The translations under genes and the position numbers were made by a program. Shown piece after piece: positions 51,066-60,052 of a DNA stretch of 64,000 bases. The DNA lies in contig NZ_JBINJW010000005.1 of the NCBI RefSeq assembly GCF_043951855.1, positions 62,001 to 126,000 of the forward strand, in the 5' to 3' direction. The notes below the pieces were generated by a model. It saw only the letters and a list, made by a program, of their open reading frames with translations. It did no database searches and was not told the DNA's origin. Origin of the DNA: Proteiniclasticum sp043951855. Its GTDB lineage: Bacteria; Bacillota; Clostridia; Clostridiales; Clostridiaceae. Numbering within the stretch: position 1 is the first letter of the stretch; each line of letters opens with the position of its first letter.

Positions 51066-51222
51066 TGTAAGGACAGAATAAAAAGATGTATAGCCCCTTT
51101 TTATTGTCGTATAACCACCCCCCAATAGGTTATACAAATGCCTTTTAAACTTTCTCTGAATCCCCCCAATTTTCAGAGAAAATGATTTTTAAAGCCTGAA
51201 CGCAAGTCGTTCAGGTTTTTTT
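51066..51222 (+). ncRNA. candidate trans-acting small RNA with two CCCCCCAAT-loop hairpins
   Basis: About 157 nt from its own promoter to a terminator. Hairpin 1 has an 8-bp stem (51109-51116 with 51128-51135) and loop A-CCCCCC-AATA. Hairpin 2 has a 10-bp stem (51151-51160 with 51172-51181) and loop T-CCCCCC-AATT. Both loops are 11 nt and share CCCCCCAAT although the stems have no common sequence, which points to selection on the loops. A third single-stranded CCCC lies at 51094-51097. The end is a stem CCTGAACG/CGTTCAGG (51195-51202 with 51208-51215) followed by seven T. C-rich loops of this type in Firmicute small RNAs bind G-rich ribosome binding sites. No protein-coding frame covers it. 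I cannot match it to a named RNA family. Confidence 0.7.
51194..51222 (+). terminator. terminator of the candidate small RNA
   Basis: Perfect 8-bp stem CCTGAACG-CAAGT-CGTTCAGG and seven T at 51216-51222. Confidence 0.9.
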
Positions 51223-51278
51223 GTACTCTGGCATAAAACATCTGTTCGAATTTATCCTATATTCAAGGGGTTCTTCTG

Positions 51279-51287
51279 TGTTATAAT
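51279..51287 (+). promoter_or_regulatory. extended -10 promoter of pcrA
   Basis: TGT-TATAAT extended -10, 28 bases before the TTG start of pcrA. Confidence 0.55.
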
Positions 51288-51315
51288 TTAGGTTGAGAAA
51301 GAAGGAGATGAGATT

Positions 51316-53550
51316 TTGGATTTAAAAGAACTGTTGAATGAAGAGCAATATATCGCGACCACAACCACCGAGGGGCCGCTTCTCATATTAGCCGGTGCAG
51401 GTTCGGGAAAGACCCGTGTGCTGACCCATAGAATCGCCTATATGATCAAAGAAAAGAGGGTCAGTCCATACGAGATTCTTGCCATCACCTTCACCAACAA
51501 AGCCGCCGGTGAGATGAAGGAAAGAGTGAAGACCCTTGTAGGGGACACGGCAGAGTATATGTGGATCTCCACCTTTCACTCCAGCTGTGCGAAAATCTTA
51601 AGACGAGAAATTGAAGCCATCGGATACAAGAAGGATTTCACCATCTATGACAGCTATGACCAGAAGTCCCTCATGAAGCAGGTGACCAAGGAGCTGAGTA
51701 TCGATGAGAAGGATCTGACGGATAAGGAGATCATCAGCCACATTTCCACGGCGAAGAATCTTCTGGAGACACCGCTGGATTTCAAGAAGAAGAACGAGTA
51801 TCATTTCAGATTGAACAAGGTGGCGGATGCCTACATCCTCTATCAGAAGAAGCTGAAGCAGAATAATGCGCTGGATTTTGACGACATCATCATGAAGACC
51901 GTGGAGGTGTTCGAGAAGTTTCCGGACGTGCTGAAAAGATATCAGGACAAGTTCCGATACGTGCTGGTGGATGAGTATCAGGATACGAACCATGCCCAGT
52001 ACAGACTGGTGCAGCTCCTGACGAAAGACCATAAGAACATCTGCGTGGTGGGCGATGATGACCAGAGCATCTACCAGTTCAGAGGAGCCGATATCCGGAA
52101 CATTCTGGACTTCGAGATGGATTATCCGCTGGCTAAAGTGGTGAAGCTGGAAAAGAACTACCGAAGCGTAGGGAACATTCTGGCAGCAGCCAATGCGGTG
52201 ATCAGAAACAATACGGAAAGAAAAGAGAAGACCCTGAAGAAGACCAAGGATGAAGGAGGCAAGATCAAAGTCTACCGTGCCACAGATGATTTTGATGAGG
52301 CGAACTTTGTGGTCCGTGAAATGGAAAGGCTCTACAGAGACGGACGAAACTACAGGGAAATGGCTGTTCTATACAGAACCAACGCCCAGTCCAGAAAGTT
52401 TGAAGAAGCCCTCATGAGAGAAGGGGTTCCCTACAAGCTCATCGGCGGACTGAAGTTCTATGACCGTAAGGAAATCAAGGACATTCTTGCTTATCTCAAA
52501 ATCATCAACAACCCCTTTGATGAGGTGAGCCTTCGAAGAATCATCAATGTGCCGAAGCGTAAGATCGGAAACACCACCGTGGAGAAGCTGCAGGATAACG
52601 CCAACGCCCAGGAGGAAAGTCTTTTCGATACCATTCTGGAAGTGGAGGAATACGGCATTCTTTCCGCAGGAGCCCTGTCTGCAGTACGCGGTTTCCGGGA
52701 CATGGTGCTGGCATTCAATGAAAAGCAGCTGGATCTGAAGCTTTCGGAGCTGGTGGACCATATTCTGAAGGAGACAGGTTACCTCAAGGAGCTTCGGGAA
52801 TCCAAAAGCCCCGAGGACATCTCCCGTGTGGAGAACCTGGAGGAATTCGTCAATGTGGTGCTGGAGTATGAGATGAAGACAGAAGAGCCAAGCCTTGCGG
52901 ATTTCCTCGAGACGGTGGTTCTTGTGGCGGATATCGACAACTATGATGAAGATGCGGACAGCGTGACGCTCATGACGCTTCACAGCGCCAAGGGGCTGGA
53001 ATTTCCTGTGGTCTTCATGGTGGGCATGGAAAACGGGCTGTTTCCGGGTTCCTCCTCCTTTAACGACCCCAAGGAAATGGAAGAGTCCAGAAGGCTTGCC
53101 TATGTGGGCATCACAAGAGCCATGGAAGAGCTCTACCTGACCTATGCGGAAAGCCGCATGGTCTATGGCAGAATCGTGTCCTATCCGGCATCGGATTTCA
53201 TACTGGACATTCCATCGGCACTGAAGGAGTATCTCAATGACGAGAAGAAAGCCTACAGAAAGAATGTGAATCCCCATACCATCAAGTATACGGACAAGAA
53301 TCTGAAATACACGGATTACAATGTGGAAAAAGCCCTGGAGGATGCCGCAAGGATTCTGGATGTGCCTGGACATAAAGCCATGGGTCCGGAGGATCTGAAA
53401 CCCGGTGCCAAGGTGAAGCATCCGAAGTTCGGTGTGGGCACCATCATCAGCACCATGGATGCCAAGGGAGACGTGAAGGTGACCATCGCCTTCGACAATA
53501 TGGGCATCAAGCATCTTATGCTGAGTCTGGCTCCTCTGGAACTGGCCTAG
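51316..53550 (+). CDS. pcrA: ATP-dependent DNA helicase PcrA (UvrD family)
   Basis: A 744-residue SF1A helicase of normal size. Motif I GAGSGKT at residues 27-33, motif II DEYQDTN, the adjacent GDDDQSIYQFRGAD, motif IV NYRS, motif V LMTLHSAKGLEFPVVF and motif VI AYVGITRAMEELYLTY. The C-terminal tail (LKPGAKVKHPKFGVGTII) is the Tudor-like RNA polymerase-binding domain of PcrA. It takes part in nucleotide excision repair and removal of RecA and transcription blocks. Start TTG 51316 after AAGGAGATG. ligA follows, as in many Firmicutes. Confidence 0.96.
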   Translation: MDLKELLNEEQYIATTTTEGPLLILAGAGSGKTRVLTHRIAYMIKEKRVSPYEILAITFTNKAAGEMKERVKTLVGDTAEYMWISTFHSSCAKILRREIEAIGYKKDFTIYDSYDQKSLMKQVTKELSIDEKDLTDKEIISHISTAKNLLETPLDFKKKNEYHFRLNKVADAYILYQKKLKQNNALDFDDIIMKTVEVFEKFPDVLKRYQDKFRYVLVDEYQDTNHAQYRLVQLLTKDHKNICVVGDDDQSIYQFRGADIRNILDFEMDYPLAKVVKLEKNYRSVGNILAAANAVIRNNTERKEKTLKKTKDEGGKIKVYRATDDFDEANFVVREMERLYRDGRNYREMAVLYRTNAQSRKFEEALMREGVPYKLIGGLKFYDRKEIKDILAYLKIINNPFDEVSLRRIINVPKRKIGNTTVEKLQDNANAQEESLFDTILEVEEYGILSAGALSAVRGFRDMVLAFNEKQLDLKLSELVDHILKETGYLKELRESKSPEDISRVENLEEFVNVVLEYEMKTEEPSLADFLETVVLVADIDNYDEDADSVTLMTLHSAKGLEFPVVFMVGMENGLFPGSSSFNDPKEMEESRRLAYVGITRAMEELYLTYAESRMVYGRIVSYPASDFILDIPSALKEYLNDEKKAYRKNVNPHTIKYTDKNLKYTDYNVEKALEDAARILDVPGHKAMGPEDLKPGAKVKHPKFGVGTIISTMDAKGDVKVTIAFDNMGIKHLMLSLAPLELA

Positions 53551-53619
53551 TATGGCGTAAGGGAAAATCGGATTGAATATTTTGTAAGGAGACGGCTGTT
53601 TGTCAGCCAGAGGATTCGT

Positions 53620-55626
53620 ATGGAAGAAAAAAGAAGAGAAATAGAAGAGCTGGTCAAGGAGCTGAACACCTATGCCAGAGAATACTACACCTTTGACAGT
53701 CCCAGCATTTCGGACAAGGAATATGATGCACGCTATGACAGGCTGACTGCGCTGGAAAAGGAAACAGGATATGTGCTTTCCTATTCTCCCACCCAGAGAG
53801 TGGGCGATGAGGCTCTGGCCTCCTTTGTGAAGCACAGGCATAAAGCCAGGCTCTGGAGCCTTGACAAGGCACAGGCCCTGACGGAGCTCAGTGCCTGGCA
53901 CAAGAGAAACATGGAGTTTGTGGAAAGCTACAATCAGACCCATGAAGAGAAGCTGCCGGCGCTCAAATACATCGTCACGAGAAAATTCGACGGTCTCACG
54001 GTGAATGCCACTTATGATGAAAACGGAATCCTTGTGACTGCGGCCACCCGAGGAAACGGAGCCGTGGGCGAAGAAGTGACGGCCCAGGTGAAGACCATCG
54101 GGTCTGTTCCACTGCGTATCGATTCAGAAGATCTCCTTGAAATCCATGGAGAAGCCATGATGACCAAGGAAGCCTTCAGAAAATACAATGAAAAAGCGGA
54201 TACCCCACTGAAGAACACCAGAAACGGTGCCGCAGGAGCGCTTCGTAATCTGAATCTGGCGGAGACCAGAAGAAGAAACCTCACGGTGTACTTCTATGAT
54301 ATAGGATACAAGGAAGGGGAGCCTTTCAGAACCTACAGGGAGATGATCGCCTTCATCAGAGAGAAGGGCTTTCTCACGGACGGCTATTTCAAAGAGGCGG
54401 ATGATTTCACCACCCTGGAAAAGCTCATCAAGGAGATCCAGGAGGAGAGGGAAAGTCTGGATTTCGATATCGACGGTGTCGTCATCGCCATCGATGACAT
54501 GAAGACCAGAGACCTTCTGGGCTACACCATCAAGTTCCCCAGATGGGCCATCGCCTATAAGTTTGAAGCAGAAGAAGCGGTGACGAAGCTTCTGGATGTG
54601 GAGTGGAACGTGGGCAGAACCGGCAGAGTGAATCCCACGGCGATTCTTGACCCCGTGGAGCTGTCCGGCGTCACGGTGAAGCGTGCCACCCTGAACAACA
54701 TGGATGACATAGAGAGAAAAGGTGTATCCATCGGTTCCATGGTGCTGGTTCGAAGATCAGGTGATGTGATTCCCGAAATCATGGGGGTAGTGGATGAAGA
54801 GATGGAGGAAAGCGTGACAGAAATTCTGCCACCAGAGCACTGTCCATCCTGTGGTACACCGCTCATCGTGGACGGAGCGCACCTGATCTGCGAGAACACC
54901 CTTTCCTGCAAGCCGCAGCTCATCAAGAGCATCGTGCATTTCTCAGGAAGAGATGCCATGAACATCGAAGGACTCAGTGAGAAGACCGTGGAGCAGATGT
55001 TTGAAAAGCTCGACATCCGTGAAGTCTCCAGCCTCTATACCCTTACCAAGGAAGAACTCATGACCTTGGAGAAGGTCAAGGACAAGAAGGCGGAGAATCT
55101 TCTTGCCGCCATCGAGAATTCCAGAGAAAGAGAACTCCATGCTTTTCTGTATGCTTTGGGGATTCCTAATGTGGGCATCTCCACTGCAAGGGATCTGGAG
55201 ACCACCTTCAAGACCCTGGAAAATGTCATGAAGGCCACGAAAGAAGAGCTGGTGGCGGTGAATGATGTGGGCGAGATTGTGGCGGACAATATTCTGACCT
55301 TCTTCTCCTCGGAGGAGATCCGGGAGGAAATCGGGAAGCTGCTGGAGCAGGTGAAAATCATCCACGAAGAAACGGAAGTCATTGAAAGTCCTTTCACAGG
55401 AAAGACGGTGGTCCTGACGGGATCGCTTGAAAAGTTCACCAGAAAGGATGCGGAAGAGAAGCTTCTGTCTCTTGGCGCCAAGGTGACTTCCTCTGTTTCA
55501 AAGAAGACGGATTATGTGGTCTACGGCAAGGAAGCAGGCTCCAAGCTCGCAAAAGCGCAGACGCTGGGCATCAAAACCCTTACGGAAGAGGAGTTTCTGG
55601 ATATGACAGGTGAGAAGAATGGATGA
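53620..55626 (+). CDS. ligA: NAD-dependent DNA ligase LigA
   Basis: A 668-residue ligase. Adenylation Lys122 in KFDG; Rossmann and OB parts follow (AVGRTGRVNPTA-type motif near VGRTGRVNPTAIL), the Cys4 zinc finger (CPSCGTPL ... CENTLSCKPQ), helix-hairpin-helix region and a C-terminal BRCT domain (TGKTVVLTGSLEKFTRKDAEEKL). The KFDG motif is a change from the common KIDG. It seals nicks using NAD+. Cotranscribed with pcrA; its stop lies within the start of the next small membrane gene. Confidence 0.96.
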   Translation: MEEKRREIEELVKELNTYAREYYTFDSPSISDKEYDARYDRLTALEKETGYVLSYSPTQRVGDEALASFVKHRHKARLWSLDKAQALTELSAWHKRNMEFVESYNQTHEEKLPALKYIVTRKFDGLTVNATYDENGILVTAATRGNGAVGEEVTAQVKTIGSVPLRIDSEDLLEIHGEAMMTKEAFRKYNEKADTPLKNTRNGAAGALRNLNLAETRRRNLTVYFYDIGYKEGEPFRTYREMIAFIREKGFLTDGYFKEADDFTTLEKLIKEIQEERESLDFDIDGVVIAIDDMKTRDLLGYTIKFPRWAIAYKFEAEEAVTKLLDVEWNVGRTGRVNPTAILDPVELSGVTVKRATLNNMDDIERKGVSIGSMVLVRRSGDVIPEIMGVVDEEMEESVTEILPPEHCPSCGTPLIVDGAHLICENTLSCKPQLIKSIVHFSGRDAMNIEGLSEKTVEQMFEKLDIREVSSLYTLTKEELMTLEKVKDKKAENLLAAIENSRERELHAFLYALGIPNVGISTARDLETTFKTLENVMKATKEELVAVNDVGEIVADNILTFFSSEEIREEIGKLLEQVKIIHEETEVIESPFTGKTVVLTGSLEKFTRKDAEEKLLSLGAKVTSSVSKKTDYVVYGKEAGSKLAKAQTLGIKTLTEEEFLDMTGEKNG

Positions 55627-55921
55627 GAAGTATAGGAAAAGGGTGACCATGGAAAATATGCTGGGCAGCCTGGGATGGCTGATGCTGGCAGTGACGGTTC
55701 TCGTCATCGGATTCACCGTGCTGAGCCTGAACGGCGTTCTGCAGATGGAGCTTTTCCGGAATTATCTCCCCATCGGACTTTCCCTTTTTGTGGGACTGAT
55801 GATCTGGGGACTGAGATTCTACTACAATGCCAGAAAGTATCCCAGCTATATGAAGTACAGCATATTCTCCTTTGTTTTCGCGCTGATTCAGTTAATTTTT
55901 CTCTTGTCTAATGTATATTAG
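55619..55921 (+). CDS. small membrane protein, unknown function
   Basis: A 100-residue protein with three hydrophobic spans (GWLMLAVTVLVIGFTV, YLPIGLSLFVGLMIWGL and IFSFVFALIQLIFLLS) and a charged N terminus (MDEKYRKRV). It overlaps the end of ligA by 8 bases; AGGTGAG upstream of ATG 55619 is a good site. Not a recognised family. Likely transcribed from the pcrA-ligA promoter. Confidence 0.65.
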   Translation: MDEKYRKRVTMENMLGSLGWLMLAVTVLVIGFTVLSLNGVLQMELFRNYLPIGLSLFVGLMIWGLRFYYNARKYPSYMKYSIFSFVFALIQLIFLLSNVY

Positions 55922-55930
55922 AAAGAGTTA

Positions 55931-55990
55931 TGCTAAAATAGTATAAGGTTTTTTGCGGAAAAGTTATGACCTCCTGTCGTAACTTTTTCC
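55931..55990 (+). promoter_or_regulatory. gatCAB promoter and leader hairpin
   Basis: Extended -10 TGC-TAAAAT at 55931-55939. In the presumed leader, 55957-55970 pairs with 55976-55990 (GGAAAAGTTA stem, small bulges) and T-rich sequence follows (CTTTTTCC). It could be a terminator of the upstream transcript or an attenuator of gatCAB. No T-box features are visible. Confidence 0.45.
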
Positions 55991-56021
55991 TTGTAGATAG
56001 AATAATTTATGGAGGTGTGAT

Positions 56022-56321
56022 ATGGCGGTATCCAGAAAGGACGTAGACTATATCAAGGAGCTGGCCAGGCTCCACATAAGTGAAGAAGAAAAAGACGGAC
56101 TGGTGGGGGATCTTAACATGATCCTTTCCTATGTGGACAAACTTCAGGAACTGGACACGGACGAGGTGGAAATTCTTGTGAATCCTCTCTATATCGAAAA
56201 TGTGTATCGGGAAGATGTGGTGGAGGAATCTCTCACCACGGAAGATTTTCTCATGAATGCGCCGGAAAGAGCGGATGATTATCTGAAGGTTCCCAGTGTG
56301 ATAGACAGGGAGGATGCATAA
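56022..56321 (+). CDS. gatC: Asp/Glu-tRNA amidotransferase subunit C
   Basis: A 99-residue GatC: DVDYIKELARLHISEEEKDGLVGDLNMILSYVDKLQELDT is the family helix pattern, followed by an extended tail ending APERADDYLKVPSVIDREDA. GatC stabilises the GatA-GatB complex. It overlaps gatA by one base. First gene of gatCAB, the usual order. Confidence 0.95.
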   Translation: MAVSRKDVDYIKELARLHISEEEKDGLVGDLNMILSYVDKLQELDTDEVEILVNPLYIENVYREDVVEESLTTEDFLMNAPERADDYLKVPSVIDREDA

Positions 56322-57766
56322 TGGACTTATATAGAATGAAATCCCATGAGCTGAAGGATCTTCTGGCAAAAGGGGAAGTGAAGAGCGAAGAGATCATAGG
56401 CAGTTTTCTTCAGAGAATCGAAGAAGTGGAACCCAAAGTGGATGCATTTCTTTATGTCAATCAGGAAGAAAGTCTGAAAAGAGCAAGAGAAATCGATGAG
56501 AAGAAGATTTCCGGAGGGATGCTTTCGGGCATTCCTGTAGGCATCAAGGACAATATTTCCGTCAAGGGCATGCAGAACACCTGCGCGTCCAAGTTCATGG
56601 AAGGATACATTGCGCCTTATGATGCCACTGTGGTGACAAAGCTCAAGGAAGAGGGTGCCATCATTCTGGGGAAACTCAACATGGATGAATTCGCCATGGG
56701 TTCCTCCACGGAGCACAGCGCCTATAAGATCACCCGTAATCCCCATGACCCGGAAAGAGTGCCAGGTGGCTCTTCAGGCGGTTCTGCGGCAGCGGTTTCC
56801 GCCATGGAAGTGCCGCTTTCCCTGGGCACAGATACGGGAGGCTCCGTCAGGCAGCCTGCGGCATTCTGCGGCATCCCCGGGCTGAAGCCTACCTATGGAA
56901 ACATCTCCAGATACGGGGTCACCGCTTTCGGTTCCACCCTGGATCAGGTAGGCACCTTTGCACGGGATGTGAAGGACCTGGCACTTCTGACCACCTCCAT
57001 CAGCGGTCACGACAAGATGGATTTCACCACCAACAAGAGAGCGAAGGTGGATCTTTTCACAGGACTCAGCAAAGACATCCGTGGAAAGAAAATCGCCATC
57101 GCCAAGGACTTTCTTGGAGAAGGGCTCAATGAGGACGCCAGAAGAAATCTGATGGAAATGATTGAAGTGCTGAAGGATCGTGGAGCAGAGATTGACTTCA
57201 TCGACCTGAAGCTTACAGACTACTCTCTGGCGGCCTACTACATCATCTCTTCCGCAGAAGCTTCCTCCAATCTTGCGAGATTCGACGGCATCCGATACGG
57301 AAAGAGGGCGGATGACGCGGCGGATCTTCTGGACCTCTACAAGAAATCCAGAAGCGAAGGGTTCGGCGCGGAAGTGAAGAGAAGAATCATGCTGGGGACC
57401 TATGTCCTTTCCGCAGGATATTATGATGCCTACTACAGCAAAGCGCTGAAGGTCAGGAAACTCATTCAGGAAGAATACAAGGAGATCTTTAAAAGCTATG
57501 ATGCCATCATTTCTCCGACCACACCGACTCCGGCCTTTAAGATCGGAGACAATACGGAAGACATCATGGCCATGTATCTCAACGACATCTATACTGTACC
57601 TGTGAATATCGCAGGAATTCCGGCTGTATCCATTCCATCTGGAAAGGTCAAGGGACTTCCTCTGGGTCTTCAGATCATGGGGAACCACTTCGACGAGCAG
57701 GGCATCTTAAACATCGCCTACGCGGTGGAAGACAGCCTGAAGCTTGACATGACACCAGGATTATAG
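56321..57766 (+). CDS. gatA: Asp/Glu-tRNA amidotransferase subunit A
   Basis: A 481-residue amidase-signature enzyme with the Lys76, Ser151, Ser175 catalytic triad (GIKDN, GGSSGGS and DTGGSVRQPA). It releases ammonia from glutamine for conversion of Glu-tRNA(Gln) or Asp-tRNA(Asn). Coupled to gatC and gatB. Normal length. Confidence 0.96.
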   Translation: MDLYRMKSHELKDLLAKGEVKSEEIIGSFLQRIEEVEPKVDAFLYVNQEESLKRAREIDEKKISGGMLSGIPVGIKDNISVKGMQNTCASKFMEGYIAPYDATVVTKLKEEGAIILGKLNMDEFAMGSSTEHSAYKITRNPHDPERVPGGSSGGSAAAVSAMEVPLSLGTDTGGSVRQPAAFCGIPGLKPTYGNISRYGVTAFGSTLDQVGTFARDVKDLALLTTSISGHDKMDFTTNKRAKVDLFTGLSKDIRGKKIAIAKDFLGEGLNEDARRNLMEMIEVLKDRGAEIDFIDLKLTDYSLAAYYIISSAEASSNLARFDGIRYGKRADDAADLLDLYKKSRSEGFGAEVKRRIMLGTYVLSAGYYDAYYSKALKVRKLIQEEYKEIFKSYDAIISPTTPTPAFKIGDNTEDIMAMYLNDIYTVPVNIAGIPAVSIPSGKVKGLPLGLQIMGNHFDEQGILNIAYAVEDSLKLDMTPGL

Positions 57767-57780
57767 GAGGGAGAGAAAAG

Positions 57781-59214
57781 ATGAACTATGAAGCAGTCAT
57801 TGGACTAGAAGTCCATGTAGAACTTTCAACAAAAACCAAGGCTTTCTGCGGATGTACCACCCAGTACGGCGGAAAACCCAACTCCCATGTGTGTCCTGTA
57901 TGTCTGGGTCTCCCAGGGGCACTGCCCAGGGTAAACCTTGAAGTGGTGAACAAGGCCATAAAGACGGGGCTTGCACTAAGCTGCAGCATCAACCGGTTCA
58001 ACCGGTTCGACCGCAAGAACTATTTCTATCCGGACGCACCCAAAAGCTATCAGATCACCCAGAATGATTTTCCCATCTGTTATGACGGGTACATTGAAGT
58101 GACCACAGCGGAAGGGGAAAAGAAGAAGATCGGCCTGGAGAGAATCCATATGGAAGAGGATGCGGGAAAGCAGCTTCATTCCAGCAAAGGCACCCTGGTG
58201 GATTTCAACCGTTCCGGGGTTCCCCTCATCGAGATCGTTTCAAAACCCGACATCAGAACTCCTGAAGAAGCGACGCAGTATCTCACCAAGCTGAGATCCA
58301 TCCTGCTTTCTCTTGGGGTATCCGATGTGAAGATGGAGGAAGGGTCCCTGCGCTGCGATGGAAACATCTCCATCCGGGAAAAAGGAGCTTCCGAATACGG
58401 TGTGAAAAGCGAAATCAAGAACATGAACTCCTTCAAAGCCCTGGAAAAGGCCCTGCGATACGAGTTCGACAGGCAGCTGGCTGCCATTGAAAAGGGTGAA
58501 AAGCTTTCAGTGGAAACCAGAAGGTGGGATGAAGCCACGGAGACGACGGTGCTCATGCGGTCCAAGGAAATGGCCAACGACTACCGCTACTTCCCAGAAG
58601 GCGACCTGGTTTCCCTGAATATCAGCGAAGAGTGGATTGAAGGCATCCGGGCGAGCATCAAGGAGCTTCCTCATGAGAAGGAGGAGCGCTTCGTGCGCGA
58701 ATACGGCATTCCTTCCTATGACGCCATGGTGCTTACCCTTACAGAGGATATGGCGGACTTCTTTGATGATGCCGCAAAGGTTTCCGGAGATGCCAAGGGG
58801 GCTTCCAACTGGCTCATGGGGGATGTTTCAAGACTCATGAATGAGAAGGGCACCTGGATTTCCGAGCTGAAGTTCACGCCGAAGGATCTATCCGATCTTC
58901 TGGAACTCATCAAGGCGGGTACCATATCCACTGCCATCGCCAAGAAAGTGGTGGAATTCATGTTCGTCGAAGGAAAGAATCCCAAGGTCATTGTGGAAGA
59001 GAAGGGACTTGTCCAGAACAGTGATGAGGACTTCATTCTTTCTGAAGTGAAGAAAGTGCTGGATGCTCATCCCAATGTGGTGGAAGACTACAGAAACGGA
59101 AAGACCAAGATCATGGGCTTTGCGGTGGGACAGACCATGAAGGCGACCAAAGGAAAAGCCAATCCTGCCATCATCAACAAGCTGGTGAAGGAAGAGCTGG
59201 ACAGAAGAATATAA
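57781..59214 (+). CDS. gatB: Asp/Glu-tRNA amidotransferase subunit B
   Basis: A 477-residue GatB: VIGLEVHVELSTKTKAFCGC, the zinc-ligand Cys pair CGC and HVCPVCLGLPGALP, then the kinase/transamidase core and the C-terminal YqeY-like tail domain. It activates the tRNA-bound carboxylate and receives ammonia from GatA. 477 residues is normal. Last gene of the operon, with a terminator after it. Confidence 0.96.
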   Translation: MNYEAVIGLEVHVELSTKTKAFCGCTTQYGGKPNSHVCPVCLGLPGALPRVNLEVVNKAIKTGLALSCSINRFNRFDRKNYFYPDAPKSYQITQNDFPICYDGYIEVTTAEGEKKKIGLERIHMEEDAGKQLHSSKGTLVDFNRSGVPLIEIVSKPDIRTPEEATQYLTKLRSILLSLGVSDVKMEEGSLRCDGNISIREKGASEYGVKSEIKNMNSFKALEKALRYEFDRQLAAIEKGEKLSVETRRWDEATETTVLMRSKEMANDYRYFPEGDLVSLNISEEWIEGIRASIKELPHEKEERFVREYGIPSYDAMVLTLTEDMADFFDDAAKVSGDAKGASNWLMGDVSRLMNEKGTWISELKFTPKDLSDLLELIKAGTISTAIAKKVVEFMFVEGKNPKVIVEEKGLVQNSDEDFILSEVKKVLDAHPNVVEDYRNGKTKIMGFAVGQTMKATKGKANPAIINKLVKEELDRRI

Positions 59215-59225
59215 CTGAAAACACG

Positions 59226-59260
59226 AGATGCCCGGGAGCCTTTGCCCCTGGGCATCTGTT
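59226..59260 (+). terminator. terminator after gatB
   Basis: AGATGCCCGGG pairs with CCCCTGGGCATCT (small bulge), 59226-59257, then GTTT. Confidence 0.8.
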
Positions 59261-59404
59261 TCCATATAGGGCGCAGAATCGTCATGGAACTGTTTCGGAG
59301 AATATGGGATAATGAAGGATAAAAAGAAGAAGGAATTGGAAGGGGAAATGGACTTCCGAGAGAAAATCTGAAAATGACACACAAGTAGAGGAGAGTGATT
59401 GAAT

Positions 59405-59914
59405 ATGACCATCAGAGAATGCGGTTTAAAAGATCTGACAGTGGTAAAACAGATCTGTGAGAAGACATTCATGGAAACCTTCGGAGAAGAGAACAGTGAA
59501 GATGACATGAAGAAGTATCTGCAGGAGACTTTTTCCGAAGAAGTACTGAAGAAAGAGCTGGAGGAGGAAGATTCGCTTTATTTTCTGGTATTCATGGAAG
59601 AGAGACCGGTAGGTTATATGAAGCTGAACTTCAGGGAAGCCCAGACGGAGAAAGGGCATGAAGAGGCGATGGAAGTGCAGAGAATCTATGTGCTGAGGGA
59701 CATGAAGGGCAAAGGCATCGGAAAGATGATGCTGACGAAGGCCATGGACATCGGGAAAGAGAGAAACCTCCAGTATGTCTGGCTCGGGGTATGGGAGCAT
59801 AACAAGGCTGCCATCGCCTTCTATGAAAAGCTGGGATTCAGGCAGTTTGATACCCATGTATTCGTGCTGGGTGAGGATCGTCAGATCGACCATCTCATGA
59901 AACGGAGCCTTTAA
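59405..59914 (+). CDS. GNAT-family N-acetyltransferase (PaiA/diamine-type)
   Basis: A 169-residue GNAT. Motif A is VQRIYVLRDMKGKGIGKMMLTKAMDIGKERN followed by WLGVWEHNKAAIAFYEKLGFRQFDTHVFVLGEDRQIDHLMKRSL, the pattern of spermidine/protease-associated (PaiA-like) acetyltransferases. Start ATG 59405 with GAGGAGAG nine bases before; TTG 59399 is too close to it. Single gene. Substrate unproved; polyamines are possible. Confidence 0.85.
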   Translation: MTIRECGLKDLTVVKQICEKTFMETFGEENSEDDMKKYLQETFSEEVLKKELEEEDSLYFLVFMEERPVGYMKLNFREAQTEKGHEEAMEVQRIYVLRDMKGKGIGKMMLTKAMDIGKERNLQYVWLGVWEHNKAAIAFYEKLGFRQFDTHVFVLGEDRQIDHLMKRSL

Positions 59915-59989
59915 ATGAAATGGTGAAGCATCTGTATTTACATGTGAACCGCACTGGAGGAAGTTTCTCGTGACATCCGTGTCAGATGT

Positions 59990-60017
59990 TTGTATCTTCT
60001 CTTGGCTGTGCTAAAAT
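59990..60017 (+). promoter_or_regulatory. promoter of the AIR-synthase-like gene
   Basis: TTGTAT at 59990-59995, 16-base spacer and extended -10 TGC-TAAAAT (60009-60017). The sequence from the -10 on (CTAAAATGAGAA) is nearly identical to that in the RND pump promoter at 23251. Confidence 0.5.
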
Positions 60018-60052
60018 GAGAATAGATTTATGTAAGGAAACAGGTAGATAAA

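Larger units (their letters stand above)
50960..51315 (+). other. 356-bp intergenic region with a candidate small RNA
   Basis: Contains two ATGTAAA sequences and one TTTACAT near the pseudouridine synthase stop (50946-50990), the small RNA with its promoter (51030-51222), and the pcrA promoter (51279-51287). Confidence 0.7.

Noticed and set aside
52369..53943. Long antisense open frame (524 codons) over pcrA and the ligA start
   Set aside because: It lies opposite two clear genes, is rich in His, Phe and Cys as expected of the antisense of AGA/GAA-rich coding sequence, and has no recognisable motif.
56774..57688. Antisense frame (304 codons) over gatA
   Set aside because: gatA has its full catalytic triad on the other strand; no features in the antisense frame.
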